Source: an uncultured Bacteroidota bacterium
GTDB taxonomy: Bacteria > Bacteroidota > Bacteroidia > Flavobacteriales > Flavobacteriaceae
Length of the DNA: 64,000 bases
Direction: 5' to 3'
NCBI GenBank assembly: GCA_902514615.1
Contig: CABXRG010000002.1
Span: forward strand, 1 to 64,000
In this document: piece by piece, positions 12,574 through 22,849 of the stretch
How the letters are laid out: the number at the start of each line of letters is the position of its first letter
Position numbering within the stretch: position 1 is the first letter of the stretch
The notes under the pieces: model-generated
Told to the model about the DNA's origin: nothing
What the model saw: only the letters and a program-made list of their open reading frames with translations
The model's database searches: none
Position numbers and translations under genes: made by a program

Positions 12574-12961
12574 AAAAGCACATTTTAATGCTGCACATAA
12601 GTTATATAGGCCTGATTGGACTGATGAAAAGAATAAACAAATCTTTGGTAAGTGTTCCAATCAAAATTTTCATGGTCATAATTATGAATTAATTGTTAGT
12701 CTTACTGGACAAGTTGACCCTGACACTGGTTATGTATTTGATATGGGTGAACTAAAAAAAATAATAAAGTCTGAAATTGAGGATTATCTAGATCATAAAA
12801 ACTTAAATCTAGACATTGAAGAATTCTCATCTATAAATCCTTCAGCAGAAAACATTGCTATTTTAATTTATAATAGATTAATAAAGTATTTTGAGGAAAG
12901 TTATAAACTTAAAATCACTTTGTATGAAACTCCAAGAAATTTTGTAGAGTATAGTGGTTAA
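12557..12961 (+). CDS. 6-pyruvoyl-tetrahydropterin synthase / QueD-like protein
   Basis: ISRKAHFNAAHKL ... GKCSNQNFHGHNYEL (Zn His and catalytic Cys motifs); overlaps end of idi by 17 nt. Confidence 0.88.
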   Translation: MITISRKAHFNAAHKLYRPDWTDEKNKQIFGKCSNQNFHGHNYELIVSLTGQVDPDTGYVFDMGELKKIIKSEIEDYLDHKNLNLDIEEFSSINPSAENIAILIYNRLIKYFEESYKLKITLYETPRNFVEYSG

Positions 12962-13644
12962 TCTTTAGTCAAATTATTAAGTATTTTACCATACTTAGAC
13001 TCCTTGATATTATCAGGTAAAGTGTCATAAAGCTTAATAAGTAAATCCTTATTAGCATCAGGTATTTGACTGACTGCAATGTATGGGGAAACTTCATTAG
13101 CTGAATTAGTAATTGCAAAATTTAAGCTATATAAATATTTTCTTTTAATCAAATTTTCTATTTGACCATTAACTGAGTCAATTCTATTTTGATTGTTTTC
13201 AATTTGAGCTTTATAAAAAATTTCAAGTAAATCAAGGTTTTGAAGATTATACTTTCTTATTATAGAAAAATATTCACGTAATAAATCAGTGTTTTTTGAT
13301 CCAGTGATTTCATAGCTAGAATCAAATGTTGACAACCTTGTATTTATATCAATCTCACCCTTATTTCCAAAAAAAGTGATTATATCATTTAAAGTATCAT
13401 TATCTACCTTGTCTAAATATAAATAATATATATCAGGCTGATTAATTATTGTACTAAGTTTAAACTTACTTTCTCCTTTTAGATTAACGGAGTCTAAATT
13501 AACAATGGTAGAATCAGTACTAGTTTGAAGATAAAGAGTTCCCTTTTTAAGCCCATCAACATTTCCAGATACAATCATTTTATTTTGATCTGAGGTACAG
13601 CATAGAATAGATAAGCTTAAACTAATTAGAAGTATTTTTTTCAT
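12958..13644 (-). CDS. Probable lipoprotein, DUF4369-like
   Basis: Signal peptide with lipobox-like LSILCC; VSGNVDGLKKGTLYLQ...STIVNLDSV. Confidence 0.65.
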   Translation of the reverse strand: MKKILLISLSLSILCCTSDQNKMIVSGNVDGLKKGTLYLQTSTDSTIVNLDSVNLKGESKFKLSTIINQPDIYYLYLDKVDNDTLNDIITFFGNKGEIDINTRLSTFDSSYEITGSKNTDLLREYFSIIRKYNLQNLDLLEIFYKAQIENNQNRIDSVNGQIENLIKRKYLYSLNFAITNSANEVSPYIAVSQIPDANKDLLIKLYDTLPDNIKESKYGKILNNLTKD

Positions 13645-13645
13645 A

Positions 13646-15844
13646 TTACATGTTTATCCAGTAAGTAAATTTAAGGTTTATTGATCTATATTGAGCCTCT
13701 AGAGAGTCTGTATTAATATAATTATCATTATAAACTATGTATAGGTCAGATAGTGGAGCAAATCTCCATTTAAACCTTGAATTTATACCTAGGTTTTTGG
13801 ATTGATTAGTATATTGAATATAAGTAGCCCAAGAAGATTTTTTATTAAATGTATATTGAAATTTAGGACTTATTAACCAAATATTTCTAGACGGATATGG
13901 ATTTGGTAATTTAATTGAGTCATAATCAATCCTTAAACTCATATTAAAATATGGCTGAATTCTATATTTAAATCCAGTTTTAAATGAGAATTTTGTTCCA
14001 TTAAAAAAATCGCCATACTCTATTCCGGCTGCAAATTTAAATAGATTTTTATCAGGAGAAGAAAATGCTATTTCATAGTCCGTGTAAGAATAAAAGTTAT
14101 TTGCAGGAAGAGGTGTGGAGCCTTCAGTTCTTGTTGGATCAAAATCATTATATAGATAATCTCTCTTTATATTTTGTTTAATTTCAAATGTACTTTGATT
14201 TCTATATTTTATTTGAAAGGAAGAAATATTCCACCTACCCTCAAATTTTTCATCTTTATTTGGTCTAAACACATAAGCTGCATAATGTTGTAATTCATAG
14301 TTTAGAATCTTATCATTATTTTTTGGGTATATCCTATACTGATAGAATGGAGTAAATTTTACAAAACCGTATCTTCTATAATATCCTAGATCTGATCTAA
14401 AATCATCCCCGACATAAGAACCGCCCATGCTAACATAGTGTTTTCGAGTATTTTTTGACAGTTTTAGTCCAAAGGATGTGTTTTTATCATTTTTTTCAGG
14501 TGTCAAAGATTTATGAACAAATGTCCTACCTTTCCATTCACCATTCTTGGATGCTAAGTTGTATTCAAATCCGAAAACTCTATTATATGTATTTTGATTA
14601 TCAACAAAATCATAATTTTTTGTGTTTTCTCTATTTATAAAAAAAAACGAATAATTTGATCTTGCAAATACTTTATTTCTAAGTGTAAATAAAGTACTGT
14701 TGTTTTGAGGAATGCCCTTAGCTTTGTCTTCTTCTGTTAGAACATTTAATAAACCTATTCTTAGTTTATCATTAATTTTACCACTTAATCTAACACCACT
14801 AATAATTTTATTCTCAACAGTATTTCCTTCGCTATCTTTTGAAATTCCAATTCTTCTAGAAAAAAATGGTTCAGCATCTCTTTCTTGCCCAAAATCAGTA
14901 AAAAGATCAGAATTTTGAGTAAAGAATTGCCTTCTTTCAGGAAGTCTTAATTCAAATTGAGTTAAATTAACAAGTTGATCATCAACTTCAACTTGAGAAA
15001 AATCAGGATTAACAGTTAGATCAATGTTAATAGAATTTCCAATTGGTATTTTCACATCAAGGCCATAGTCAAACTTATTTATACTTTTTTCTTTAATAAA
15101 ATTCTTCCCAATCGATGAATTTATATAAGGAATAAACGAAATAGGTTTTTTCGATTCACCTAGAGGTTTTTCAAAATTTATTTTACCCATAAAAGCAAGA
15201 TCACCTATTCTTTGTTGTTGAGGAGTTTTAGCCCAACTAGAGTGTTCTAAAGATTGAGTGTCACTTCTGTATATATTAAATCTCCAGCTTTTAGCACCAT
15301 TAATAAAATATAATTGATCAAAAGGAATTTTAATTTCAGCTATATAGGAGTCTTCGTATAATTTTGATTCCACTTCCCAAATTGCATCCCACGAAGAATT
15401 CATTCCTCTTCCTCCAAATGATACTATTGAAGATAACAACATATCACCCTTCAGACCAAGATGATTAGTTTGGAATTTAAATGCATTTGAAGCATCATTG
15501 AAGGTGTCAAAAATCAATTGTACATAATCAGCACTTTTTGTTTCAAAATCTCTTTCTAGATTATATACAGTAAATTTTTTTTCTTTTGTGTAAGCTTTAA
15601 CCAAAAAATATAAATTTTCATTATCAAATAATGCTTTGAATTCAGTTTGTTTAATAGCTCTTAAAGAGTCGGTTGGCCTCCACTGCCAAAAATCAGATGA
15701 TGATTCAGCATTTTCCCAGGCTTCATCATTAGGAGATCCATCAATTTTAATTTTCTCTTCTGTATATTTTATGGTTAACTCTTGTGAATATGAGAAGCTA
15801 GAAATGGCTAATATCAACGTTAAAATGAGGGGAAATTTTTCCAA
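13646..15844 (-). CDS. CBM9-like / DUF5916-type outer-membrane-associated protein
   Basis: Signal peptide; N-terminal KIDGSPNDEAWENAE...FWQWRPTD then beta-rich C-terminal barrel-like region. Confidence 0.75.
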   Translation of the reverse strand: MEKFPLILTLILAISSFSYSQELTIKYTEEKIKIDGSPNDEAWENAESSSDFWQWRPTDSLRAIKQTEFKALFDNENLYFLVKAYTKEKKFTVYNLERDFETKSADYVQLIFDTFNDASNAFKFQTNHLGLKGDMLLSSIVSFGGRGMNSSWDAIWEVESKLYEDSYIAEIKIPFDQLYFINGAKSWRFNIYRSDTQSLEHSSWAKTPQQQRIGDLAFMGKINFEKPLGESKKPISFIPYINSSIGKNFIKEKSINKFDYGLDVKIPIGNSINIDLTVNPDFSQVEVDDQLVNLTQFELRLPERRQFFTQNSDLFTDFGQERDAEPFFSRRIGISKDSEGNTVENKIISGVRLSGKINDKLRIGLLNVLTEEDKAKGIPQNNSTLFTLRNKVFARSNYSFFFINRENTKNYDFVDNQNTYNRVFGFEYNLASKNGEWKGRTFVHKSLTPEKNDKNTSFGLKLSKNTRKHYVSMGGSYVGDDFRSDLGYYRRYGFVKFTPFYQYRIYPKNNDKILNYELQHYAAYVFRPNKDEKFEGRWNISSFQIKYRNQSTFEIKQNIKRDYLYNDFDPTRTEGSTPLPANNFYSYTDYEIAFSSPDKNLFKFAAGIEYGDFFNGTKFSFKTGFKYRIQPYFNMSLRIDYDSIKLPNPYPSRNIWLISPKFQYTFNKKSSWATYIQYTNQSKNLGINSRFKWRFAPLSDLYIVYNDNYINTDSLEAQYRSINLKFTYWINM

Positions 15845-15899
15845 ATAAATATTTTTCGTTCTAAAATTAATAAAATTTTAATCAATCATTATATAATAA

Positions 15900-15907
15900 T
15901 ATCTTTG
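15900..15907 (+). promoter_or_regulatory. Bacteroidetes -7-type element TATCTTTG upstream of the S1/P1 nuclease gene
   Basis: Exact TAnnTTTG match 23 nt before ATG. Confidence 0.4.
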
Positions 15908-15930
15908 ACCCAATATATATCTTAAAGTTT

Positions 15931-16704
15931 ATGAGAATTATTTTATCTATCACCATTTTAAGTTTTTTTAGTCTTGTAAATTGGGGTTCAACAGGTCACA
16001 GAGTTGTTGCTGAGGTTGCAAGTAATTATTTAACAAATAAATCCAGGGATAAAATAGAAAAAATTCTTGATGGAGAGACGATAGTTCACGCTTCAATGTA
16101 TGCTGATGATATAAAATCAGACAAAAGATATTCAGAATACTATGATTGGCATTTTATAAATATGGAATTAGAAGAAAATTATGAGGATACTGTTCCTTCT
16201 GAAAAAGGCGATGTTTATATAGCTATAAATAGATGCTTAGATATATTAGAGAGTGATTCTGTTTCTGATTCTGATAAAACATTTTATTTAAAACTTCTTA
16301 TTCATTTTGTTGGAGATTTACACCAACCACTTCACATTGGAAGATATGATGATAGAGGTGCAAATAGAATATATGTAAAGTGGTTTGGAAGAAATTCAAA
16401 CCTTCATAGAGTATGGGATTCTGAAATGATTAATAGTCATAATATGAGTTACACTGAACTAGCAAAAAATCTCCCAGATTGGGATTTATTAGTTTATACA
16501 AAGGAATCTAAAGCTTTTGAAAGGAGCGATATACTTGACTGGGTTAATGAAATTCATGAGTACACTAATGATATATATAATGATGTTTCAATTGATGATA
16601 AATTAGGTTATGAATATCAATATAAAAACTTTGACACTGTAAGAGAACTCTTGTTATTAGGAGGCCTTAGACTTGCTAAAATATTAAATTATTTATTTGA
16701 TTAA
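15931..16704 (+). CDS. S1/P1 family nuclease
   Basis: Signal peptide then WGSTGHRVVAEVASNYL, DWHFINM, HFVGDLHQPLHIGRYDDRGAN, NLHRVWDSEMI. Confidence 0.93.
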   Translation: MRIILSITILSFFSLVNWGSTGHRVVAEVASNYLTNKSRDKIEKILDGETIVHASMYADDIKSDKRYSEYYDWHFINMELEENYEDTVPSEKGDVYIAINRCLDILESDSVSDSDKTFYLKLLIHFVGDLHQPLHIGRYDDRGANRIYVKWFGRNSNLHRVWDSEMINSHNMSYTELAKNLPDWDLLVYTKESKAFERSDILDWVNEIHEYTNDIYNDVSIDDKLGYEYQYKNFDTVRELLLLGGLRLAKILNYLFD

Positions 16705-18558
16705 ATCTATACTTCTATTAATAAATTCTGTAAGTTCTTTTCCAGTTAAAGTGTTTTGAGAAAGTTTTGCTAAATCTATAGATTGTTTTATGAGGCTATT
16801 TCTCTTTTTCTCCGTTCTAGTATTTAATATTTTACTCACCAACTCATGATTAGTATTTACAATTAAGGAATACATGTCAGGCATATTACCCATCATGCCT
16901 CCGCCTGTCTGCTGCATTTCCTTCATTCTTCTCATAAATTCAGGTTGAGCAAGCATAAATGGTAATGATTTACTGTCTAATGGCTCTAGTTGGACTGTGT
17001 ATTTATCATCGGAGACCGCACTCTCAATCATTGGCTTTAATTTCACTTTTTCTTCGTCAGATAGTTTTGAAACTACTTGATCATCTTTGTTTATTAAATT
17101 TTCTAATGTATCCGAATCAACTCTAGAAAACTTAATTTTCTCTTTTTTGGATTCAAGTTTCTGAATTAGATGAGGCATTATAGGTGAATCTAGGAGAAGA
17201 ACTTCATATCCTTTTTCTTTTGCAGATTCAATATAAGTATACTGTTCGTCTTTGTTTTGAGCATATAGTATAATTAAATTCCCATCCTTGTCAGTTTGTA
17301 AATCTTTAATTTTTTCTTCTAGTTCTTGAAAAGTGTAATACTTGTTATCAACTGAAGGATATAAATTAAATGATTCAGCTTTATCATAGAATTTATCTTC
17401 TGTTAACATACCATACTCAATAACTACTTTTATATCATTCCATTTACCTTCAAGATTTTCTCTCTCATTTTTAAAAATTGAGCTTAATTTATCAGCTACT
17501 TTTCGTGTGATATAATTAGTAATTTTTTTTACTGATGTATCTGATTGAAGATAACTTCTAGATACATTTAATGGGATGTCTGGAGAATCAATAACACCTT
17601 TTAATAATCCTAAAAATTCAGGAACTATTCCTTCTACATTATCTGTTACAAAAACCTGATTTTGATACAGTTGAATTCTATCCTTTTGAAGATTAAGATC
17701 ATTAGATATTTTAGGGAAATAAAGAATACCAGTTAAATTGAATGGATAATCAACATTTAGATGAATATGAAATAAAGGTTCTTCAAATTGTAATGGATAT
17801 AATTCTCTGTAGAATTGATTGTAATCTTCATTTTTTAATTCTGCAGGTAGTCTTGTCCAAGCTGGACTTGGATTATTTATGATATTATCAACACTTATCT
17901 TCTCTTCCTTTTCTTCATCTTTACCTTTAACACTTTCTTCCTTAGTTCCAAATTTTATTGGATGAGGCATGAATTTGTTATACTTGTTTAGAAGCTCTGT
18001 AATTTTATTTTCTTCAAGATAATCTTTAGAGTCTTTAGAAATGTGAAGAATTATTTCAGTTCCTCTATTTTTTTTGTCTGCCTTTTTTAAACTGTATTCT
18101 GGAGATCCATCGCATATCCAATGAGCAGCAGGTTCATCTTTAAATGATTTTGTGATTATTTCAACTTTATCAGCTACCATAAACGAGGAATAAAAACCAA
18201 GTCCAAAGTGTCCAATTATACCTGTGTCTTTTGTGCTTTCTTTATATTTATCAAGAAACTCCTCTGCACCTGAAAATGCGACATCATTAATATACTTCTT
18301 TACTTCATTTGAAGTCATTCCTACTCCGTTATCTGAAATGGTAAGAGTTTTATTTTTCTTGTCAACTTTAATTTCAACTCCCAATTCACCAATCTCACCT
18401 TTTACTTCTCCTATACTAGATAAATGTTGAATTTTAGTAAGTGCATCTGTAGCATTAGATACAAGTTCTCTTAAGAAAATTTCTTGATCACTGTATAAGA
18501 ATTTTTTTATAAGTGGAAATATATTCTCAACTGAAACATTAATTTTTCCTTTTGACAT
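16693..18558 (-). CDS. htpG: Molecular chaperone HtpG (Hsp90)
   Basis: NIFPLIKKFLYSDQEIFLRELVSNATDAL; DNGVGMT; IGHFGLGFYSSFMVA. Confidence 0.98.
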   Translation of the reverse strand: MSKGKINVSVENIFPLIKKFLYSDQEIFLRELVSNATDALTKIQHLSSIGEVKGEIGELGVEIKVDKKNKTLTISDNGVGMTSNEVKKYINDVAFSGAEEFLDKYKESTKDTGIIGHFGLGFYSSFMVADKVEIITKSFKDEPAAHWICDGSPEYSLKKADKKNRGTEIILHISKDSKDYLEENKITELLNKYNKFMPHPIKFGTKEESVKGKDEEKEEKISVDNIINNPSPAWTRLPAELKNEDYNQFYRELYPLQFEEPLFHIHLNVDYPFNLTGILYFPKISNDLNLQKDRIQLYQNQVFVTDNVEGIVPEFLGLLKGVIDSPDIPLNVSRSYLQSDTSVKKITNYITRKVADKLSSIFKNERENLEGKWNDIKVVIEYGMLTEDKFYDKAESFNLYPSVDNKYYTFQELEEKIKDLQTDKDGNLIILYAQNKDEQYTYIESAKEKGYEVLLLDSPIMPHLIQKLESKKEKIKFSRVDSDTLENLINKDDQVVSKLSDEEKVKLKPMIESAVSDDKYTVQLEPLDSKSLPFMLAQPEFMRRMKEMQQTGGGMMGNMPDMYSLIVNTNHELVSKILNTRTEKKRNSLIKQSIDLAKLSQNTLTGKELTEFINRSIDLIK

Positions 18559-18619
18559 AATTTCTTTTTATTAGATGATTGCAAAAAAAATACCAATTAA
18601 TAAATATGACAAATTGACA

Positions 18620-20074
18620 CTATTTTTTGATCATATAGAGCCCTATAAAATTAATTAGACCATTAAATGGCAGAAGTTCATATCCAATTTGATAACCCCC
18701 TATTAGATTTGCGGGTAAATTTCCTATTATAACAATTATTATAATATTAATTATGACTACAAAATAAACCTTACTGTCATCTATTTTAAATTTTGTAAAA
18801 ATTCCAAATGCAAATAAACCTAATAATGGCCCGTAGGTGTATTGTGCAACAGTTAAAAGGCTGTCAATTACATTTTTGTCTTGAACATATCTAAAAACTA
18901 TTACAACTATTATCAGTATAATGCTCATTAAGACATGAGTGTTTTTTCTTATTCTAATTGATTTTGAATCAGTATTATCTATCTTGAGTATATCAACACA
19001 GAAAGATGTTGTTAGAGAAGTTAAAGCACTGTCTGCACTACTGTAAGCTGCAGCGATCAAGCCTAATATGAATGTAATTCCCAAAAACTCTCCAAGCCCA
19101 GATCTTAAAGCAATTTCTGGAAACAAAAGATCTGTTCTGGGGGAATTGTCAACCAAAGGTATAGTTATATTGTTCTTAGCTGCATATATGTATAGAAGAG
19201 CTCCTAAAACAATAAATAAGAATGTGACAATAGTAAGTATGAAACTGAAAACAATCATGTTTTTTCTGGCTTCCTGAATATTTCTACATGTTAAATTTTT
19301 TTGCATCATATCTTGATCTAGTCCAGTCATACAAATTGTTATAAAGGCACCCCCAACAATTGATTTTAAAAAATAATTTCTTTCAGTGAAACTTTCAGTA
19401 ACAAATATTTTATTGAACTCATTAAAATCTGATGAAGAGACAAATTCAGAAAAGGTCCAACCTAGATCTTTATTAATGTAATAAATTGATAAAATAACAG
19501 CCAAGATCATTAATGTAGTTTGTATAGTATCTGTCCAAACAATTGTTTTAATTCCACCTCTTCTTGTGTATAGCCAGATAAGTAAAATTGATATGATAAC
19601 TGTTATTTCAAAGGGGATTCCTAAATCATCAAAAACGAACTCTTGCAAAACTATAGCTACTAGAAATAATCTAAATGATGCTCCTAGGATTCTAGAAATT
19701 AAAAAAGATATAGATCCTACATAATGAGAGTTTTTTCCAAATCTTGTCAGTAAGTATTCATAAATTGATGTTAATCCTAATCTGTAGTATAGTGGAAGCA
19801 ATATATTGGCAACAACAAGATATCCTATTAAATATCCTATGACAACTTGAAAATATGTAAACTGAGATTCACCAACCCAACCAGGAACGGAAATAAAAGT
19901 TACACCAGAAAGAGATGCTCCAACCATACCAAAGGCGACAATAGCCCAATTGGAGTTTCTTTTAGCATTAAAAAAAACTTCATTATTGTCCTCTTTACCT
20001 GTTAAATATGATATAGCAGTTAAAACTACAAAATATGCAACTATAGCAAATAAAATAATTTGTGGAGATAACAT
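18620..20074 (-). CDS. Sodium:solute symporter family transporter
   Basis: Multi-TM SSS-family protein (GMVGASLSGVTFISVPGWVG, AAAYSSADSALTSLTTSFCVDI). Start placed at internal ATG 20074 (MLSPQIILFAIVAYF) rather than ORF-track 20137. Confidence 0.85.
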   Translation of the reverse strand: MLSPQIILFAIVAYFVVLTAISYLTGKEDNNEVFFNAKRNSNWAIVAFGMVGASLSGVTFISVPGWVGESQFTYFQVVIGYLIGYLVVANILLPLYYRLGLTSIYEYLLTRFGKNSHYVGSISFLISRILGASFRLFLVAIVLQEFVFDDLGIPFEITVIISILLIWLYTRRGGIKTIVWTDTIQTTLMILAVILSIYYINKDLGWTFSEFVSSSDFNEFNKIFVTESFTERNYFLKSIVGGAFITICMTGLDQDMMQKNLTCRNIQEARKNMIVFSFILTIVTFLFIVLGALLYIYAAKNNITIPLVDNSPRTDLLFPEIALRSGLGEFLGITFILGLIAAAYSSADSALTSLTTSFCVDILKIDNTDSKSIRIRKNTHVLMSIILIIVVIVFRYVQDKNVIDSLLTVAQYTYGPLLGLFAFGIFTKFKIDDSKVYFVVIINIIIIVIIGNLPANLIGGYQIGYELLPFNGLINFIGLYMIKK

Positions 20075-20112
20075 TTTTATAAATATACAAAAGAACTTAC
20101 AACGAATATTTC

Positions 20113-20120
20113 TAAATTTG
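20113..20120 (+). promoter_or_regulatory. TAAATTTG -7-type element directly abutting recR
   Basis: TAnnTTTG exact match ending 4 nt before ATG at 20125. Confidence 0.5.
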
Positions 20121-20124
20121 CCTA

Positions 20125-20742
20125 ATGGAATTTCCATCTAAACTTCTTGAAAATTTAGTATATAATATTTCTCAGTTATCGGGTATTGGTAAAAGATCTG
20201 CATTAAGGATTGCTTTAGAAATTTTGAGAAAACCTAAAGAATTCTCAAGAGACTTATCTGAAAGTATTTTTGATTTTAAAACTCAAATTAAACATTGTGA
20301 TCAATGTCATAATATCTCGGATAAAGATATATGTGACATATGTTCAAATTCATCAAGAGATCAATCTATAGTTTGTATTGTTGAAGATATTCGAGATGTT
20401 ATTGCAATTGAAAATACAAATCTTTATAATGGACTTTATCATGTTTTGGGTGGGGTAATCTCACCTATAGAAGGGATTGGTCCTGAGGATCTAAATGTAT
20501 CGAGTCTTGAAAAAAAAATTATTGATAAAAAAATAGATGAGGTAATCTTTGCCTTAAGTGCAACTATTGAGGCTGATACTACTAGCTTTTATCTATTTAA
20601 AATTTTAAAAGATTTTAATATAAAAGTCTCAGTATTAGCAAGGGGAATACCTGTTGGTGATCAGTTAGAATACACAGATGAAGTAACGTTAGCAAGAAGT
20701 ATTCAAAATAGACGACCTTATGAAACTGACCTATCAAATTAA
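20125..20742 (+). CDS. recR: Recombination mediator protein RecR
   Basis: LSGIGKRSALRIALEIL (HhH), CDQCHNISDKDICDIC Zn-finger, Toprim, ARGIPVGDQLEYTDEVTLARSIQNR. Confidence 0.97.
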   Translation: MEFPSKLLENLVYNISQLSGIGKRSALRIALEILRKPKEFSRDLSESIFDFKTQIKHCDQCHNISDKDICDICSNSSRDQSIVCIVEDIRDVIAIENTNLYNGLYHVLGGVISPIEGIGPEDLNVSSLEKKIIDKKIDEVIFALSATIEADTTSFYLFKILKDFNIKVSVLARGIPVGDQLEYTDEVTLARSIQNRRPYETDLSN

Positions 20743-20758
20743 TAATGATTTAATATTG

Positions 20759-20766
20759 TAAATTTG
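20759..20766 (+). promoter_or_regulatory. TAAATTTG -7-type element upstream of E2 gene
   Basis: TAnnTTTG exact match 14 nt before ATG 20781. Confidence 0.45.
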
Positions 20767-20780
20767 CAACTACTATTATA

Positions 20781-22076
20781 ATGGGAAAATATCTATTGAA
20801 ACTTCCAAAAATGGGAGAAAGTATTGCGGAGGCTACTATAACCAATTGGTTAAAAGAAGTTGGAGATACTGTAGAAATAGATGAATCAATAGTTGAGATA
20901 GCTACAGATAAGGTTGATTCTGATGTTCCCTCTGAATTTCAAGGTAAACTTGTCAAAAAAAACTTTGAAGTAAATGATGTTGTTAAAGTTGGAGAAGTAA
21001 TTGCAGAAATTGAAACAGATCTAAAAGATAATGAAGATACCAAAATAATGTCTCAAGAAACAGATAAGGAATTAATTATTGATGATAAAAGGAAAATTGC
21101 CTCTGAAGAAATTAAAACGGTAAGTATCCCGTCAATGGATTTATTAAAAAATGATAAAGATAATTCAGAGATTAATAAAAGTGATAAATTTTTCTCACCG
21201 TTAGTTAAAAATATTGCGAAAAAAGAAAATATTAATCAAGAAGAGCTTAATTCAATTATTGGTTCAGGAAAGGAAGGTAGAGTTACTAAGCAAGATATTT
21301 TAAATTATGTGGATTCAAAATTAACAAAATCAGATCACAGTCATGTCAATGAGTCTAAACCTTTAGTTGGAGACCAGATTATTGAACTAGACAGAATGGG
21401 TAAAATAATATTTGATCATATGTCAAATAGTAAAAAAATCTCTGCTCATGTTCAATCTTTTGTTGAAGTTGATGTAACTAATCTTTGGGAATGGAGAGAT
21501 CGATTCAAAGATTCATTCTTAGAGAAGGAAGGACAAAAACTGACTTTTACTCCTCTTTTTCTAGATGCAGTGATTAAATCTCTTAAAGACTACCCTATTC
21601 TAAATAGTTCTATTATTGATGAGAAAATTATCATCAAAAGATCTATTAACATAGGAATGGCTACAGCTATTGAAAATGGAAATTTGATAGTGCCTGTTAT
21701 AAAAAATGCAGATCATCTAAATCTTAAAGGTCTTACACTTGCTGTGAATGATTTAGGGAATAGAGCTAGATCAAATTCTTTGAAACCAGAGGAAATATCA
21801 GACGGAACATATACAGTTACTAATGTCGGTAATTTTGGTTCTATCATGGGCACTCCGATTATCAATCAACCTCAAGTTGGAATCATTGCTATAGGTGTTA
21901 TTCGTAAAACCCCATCTGTTATTGAAACTAATAATGGAGACTTTATTGGGATTAGAAAAAAACTAATTTTATCACATACCTATGATCATAGAATCATAAA
22001 TGGTTCAATAGGAGGGAGCTTTGTCAAAAGAGTTGCTGAATATCTTGAAGACTGGGATATGAATCAAATCATTTAA
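20781..22076 (+). CDS. 2-oxoacid dehydrogenase complex dihydrolipoyl acyltransferase (E2)
   Basis: Lipoyl domain GESIAEATITNWLKEVGDTVEIDESIVEIATDKVDSDVPSE; C-terminal HTYDHRIINGSIGGSFVKRV catalytic motif. Confidence 0.94.
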   Translation: MGKYLLKLPKMGESIAEATITNWLKEVGDTVEIDESIVEIATDKVDSDVPSEFQGKLVKKNFEVNDVVKVGEVIAEIETDLKDNEDTKIMSQETDKELIIDDKRKIASEEIKTVSIPSMDLLKNDKDNSEINKSDKFFSPLVKNIAKKENINQEELNSIIGSGKEGRVTKQDILNYVDSKLTKSDHSHVNESKPLVGDQIIELDRMGKIIFDHMSNSKKISAHVQSFVEVDVTNLWEWRDRFKDSFLEKEGQKLTFTPLFLDAVIKSLKDYPILNSSIIDEKIIIKRSINIGMATAIENGNLIVPVIKNADHLNLKGLTLAVNDLGNRARSNSLKPEEISDGTYTVTNVGNFGSIMGTPIINQPQVGIIAIGVIRKTPSVIETNNGDFIGIRKKLILSHTYDHRIINGSIGGSFVKRVAEYLEDWDMNQII

Positions 22077-22077
22077 A

Positions 22078-22848
22078 ATGAAAGTTAATCTTAGTAGACC
22101 AATTTGTTTTTTTGATATAGAAACTACTGGAGCAAAGGTTGGTAAAGATAGAATTGTTGAAATAGCCATATTAAGAGTTGATTTAAATAAAGCAGAATCT
22201 CATAAAGTCTGGAGAATTAATCCAGAAATGGAAATTTCACTTCAAGCAACTCAAGTTCACGGTATAACAAATAAGATGATCGAAAGTGAGCCAAATTTTG
22301 CTTATTATTCAAATGAAATTCATCAATTTATTAAGGGTTGTGATTTATCAGGGTTTAATGCAATTAAATTTGATATACCTATACTTGTCGAGGAGTTTAT
22401 TAGAGCAGGTACTGAGTTTGATTTTACTCAAATAAGAATGATTGACAGCCAAGTAATTTATCATAAAAAAGAACCTAGAAACCTTTCAGCTGCGCTCAAA
22501 TATTATTGTAATAAGGATCTAGAAAATGCTCATTCTGCATTGGATGATACTATTGCCGCTTATGAAGTGTTTAAGGGGCAACTGGAAAAATATGATGATT
22601 TAGAACCTGACATGGATTTTCTAAATGAATTTTCAAAAAGAAATAATAATTTAGACTTTGCTGGAAAAATTAGAGTTGACTCAGATAATAATGCAATTTT
22701 TGCTTTTGGAAAATACACTGGTCAAAAAGTAGTTGAAGTGTTTAAAAATGATGTTGGTTACTACTCATGGATAATGAAAGGCGATTTTCCTGAGTATACA
22801 AAGAAAATATTTACACAATTAAAGTTAAGCATAATAAACTCTCAATAA
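22078..22848 (+). CDS. DnaQ-like 3'-5' exonuclease with C-terminal DUF3820-like domain
   Basis: FFDIETTGAKVGKDRIVEIAILRVD, GFNAIKFDIPIL, AHSALDDTIAAYEV; C-term FAFGKYTGQKVVEVF...YYSWIMKGDFP. Confidence 0.88.
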   Translation: MKVNLSRPICFFDIETTGAKVGKDRIVEIAILRVDLNKAESHKVWRINPEMEISLQATQVHGITNKMIESEPNFAYYSNEIHQFIKGCDLSGFNAIKFDIPILVEEFIRAGTEFDFTQIRMIDSQVIYHKKEPRNLSAALKYYCNKDLENAHSALDDTIAAYEVFKGQLEKYDDLEPDMDFLNEFSKRNNNLDFAGKIRVDSDNNAIFAFGKYTGQKVVEVFKNDVGYYSWIMKGDFPEYTKKIFTQLKLSIINSQ

Positions 22849-22849
22849 T

